From Candidatus Bathyarchaeota archaeon (GTDB taxonomy: Archaea; Thermoproteota; Bathyarchaeia; Bathyarchaeales; Bathyarchaeaceae), in assembly GCA_020356305.1 (NCBI GenBank), contig CP070636.1, positions 594,397-599,839 of the forward strand: a stretch of 5,443 nt of DNA. Reading direction: 5' to 3'. Numbering within the stretch: position 1 is the stretch's first letter; every line of letters begins with the position of its first letter. The position numbers were made by a program, and so were the translations under genes. This document shows, piece by piece, positions 4,936-5,443 of this stretch. The notes under the pieces were generated by a model. The model worked only from the letters and a program-made list of their open reading frames with translations. It did no database searches and had not been told where the DNA came from.

Positions 4936-5245
4936 TAGCGTCTAGTAAGGAAATAAATAAAGAGAAGAATATAGAGAATGAAATTTGTTGTAATAAATAC
5001 TTTATCCCAACATTCCCTCATTTTACTCCCTCTTCTGCATTCTTACATTTCATCCATTCTTTAAGATCTTCTCGTTCTGGTTGCTCTTTTGATTTTTATA
5101 AGAGCTTTGGAGCGTCCCTCTAACTACCTTTTAGGGTTTGATCAAGGGCTAGTCAAGCCATACCCAATGACACCCGAAAATATCAAGTCTTCCGATAGTA
5201 TAGCCCTTATTTCAATCTTAGCAATATGGCAAAAGCTGACAGGAA

Positions 5246-5252
5246 GCGCGCG
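5246..5252. repeat. Short GC-alternating block GCGCGCG
   Basis: The shortest of the GCGCGC blocks, in the gene-free interval between the PRC-barrel gene and the tRNA. It also falls inside a doubtful small frame at 5226-5369. Confidence 0.5.
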
Positions 5253-5263
5253 AAATCGGAAGT

Positions 5264-5288
5264 AAATAAGCCCAAAACAAGCTTATTT
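5264..5288. repeat. 8-bp perfect hairpin AAATAAGC / GCTTATTT
   Basis: AAATAAGC (5264-5271) pairs perfectly with GCTTATTT (5281-5288) across a 9-nt A-rich loop. AAATAAGC recurs at 5388-5395 inside TAAGCTTA, close to the tRNA 3' end. It is A/T-rich and of uncertain role: a terminator-like structure or element debris. Confidence 0.4.
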
Positions 5289-5417
5289 CTGCAATATTCC
5301 CTCGAAAGGATTAGGATTTTAACCGGCAAATTGGTGTTCAAATTTCAACCCCCACTCACAAAATGCTAAATTAAGCCTTTCCAGTTGAAATAAGCTTAAA
5401 ATAGGCCCTAATCTTAG

Positions 5418-5443
5418 TGCGGGGGGCTGGATTTGAACCCGCG
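5418..5443 (-). tRNA. tRNA 3' end (T-arm and acceptor strand), probably tRNA-Leu, cut by window edge
   Basis: Read on the minus strand: GCGGG, T-loop TTCAAAT, CCAGC, then acceptor strand CCCCCGC and discriminator A at 5418. The T-stem pairs at four of five positions, with one G-A mismatch. CCA is not encoded (CTA follows), as is common in archaea. The acceptor strand implies a 5' GCGGGGG end, which with discriminator A is typical of archaeal tRNA-Leu; the anticodon lies beyond the window, so the identity is an inference. A T-run (minus strand, 5401-5398) lies 17 bases downstream. Its 3' end faces the recombinase-like fragment. Confidence 0.85.

Larger units (their letters stand above)
4912..5417. 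other. Gene-free A/T-rich interval before the tRNA
   Basis: About 500 bp with no supported gene. It contains the block at 4921-4935; a purine-rich stretch (4950-4985); a TATA-like TTTTTATAAG (5093-5102) inside an inverted repeat GCTCTT/AAGAGC (5083-5088, 5100-5105); an 8-bp inverted repeat AAGGGCTA/TAGCCCTT (5144-5151, 5201-5208) spaced by 49 bases; a GCGCGCG block (5246-5252); an 8-bp hairpin (5264-5288); and a basic 47-codon frame (5226-5369) with no ribosome site. The minus-strand TTTT (5401-5398) could end the tRNA transcript. Overall it resembles a non-coding or decayed region. Confidence 0.55.

Noticed and set aside
5018..5095. Minus-strand 25-codon stretch resembling a hydrophilic protein tail (EREDLKEWMKCKNAEEG)
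   Set aside because: Bounded by a stop upstream and has no start codon at a sensible place; too short to assign, possibly debris.
4926..5123. 65-residue plus-strand frame starting in the ATGCATGC block
   Set aside because: Low-complexity Ser/Phe/His-rich product, no ribosome site, start codon inside a repeat, no recognisable family.
5334..5357. Plus-strand sequence GTGTTCAAATTTCAACCCCC resembling a tRNA T-arm
   Set aside because: It is inverted relative to the tRNA, so not a direct-repeat attachment site; the T-stem cannot pair, and similarity (about two thirds of positions) is carried by the TTCAAAT and C-run.
1..5443. CRISPR array, insertion sequence ends or rRNA
   Set aside because: No regularly spaced direct repeats of 20 bases or more, no transposase gene with terminal repeats and target duplication, and no rRNA-like sequence were seen.

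Overview
The window looks archaeal. The tRNA 3' end at the right edge carries no encoded CCA. Candidate promoters are TATA-box-like rather than -35/-10. Initiation leans on TTG and GTG codons behind GAGGGG/GAGGTG-type Shine-Dalgarno sites. The gene set (COG1058 protein without the amidase half, HD phosphohydrolases, a small free-standing PRC-barrel protein) is typical of archaeal genomes. An uncultured lineage of the Bathyarchaeia/TACK type would fit, but that placement is an impression and not shown by the sequence.

Layout, left to right. (1) A GT-B, family-4-like glycosyltransferase runs in from the left edge, lacks its N-terminus, and ends in a hairpin/T-run terminator whose loop contains the stop codon. 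(2) A convergent COG1058 (CinA-like) gene lies on the minus strand. (3) Divergent from it is a probable two-gene operon: a small MazG/dCTPase-like nucleotide pyrophosphohydrolase, then an HD-domain phosphohydrolase. (4) Converging on that operon is a second, unrelated HD protein of the YedJ/YpgQ type on the minus strand. (5) A gene-poor 1.3 kb follows. It holds a decayed fragment that reads like a tyrosine recombinase, one small PRC-barrel gene with its own TATA-like box, and about 500 bp of A/T-rich sequence with hairpins. (6) The 3' end of a minus-strand tRNA, probably tRNA-Leu, closes the window, with its 3' end facing the recombinase fragment.

Four of the six protein genes (COG1058, MazG-like, two HD proteins) belong to families that hydrolyse nucleotides or nucleotide-like phosphates, so the middle of the window reads as a nucleotide-pool housecleaning neighbourhood. 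The glycosyltransferase and PRC-barrel protein show no visible link to it.

The most unusual signal is not a gene. Every gap between genes carries at least one short self-complementary alternating purine-pyrimidine block built from GCGCGC and/or ATGCATGC units. These blocks are nearly absent from gene interiors. One forms the last codons of the MazG-like gene and coincides with the loss of the family's usual C-terminal residues. Another sits where the recombinase fragment stops resembling its family. They behave like a dispersed intergenic palindrome family.
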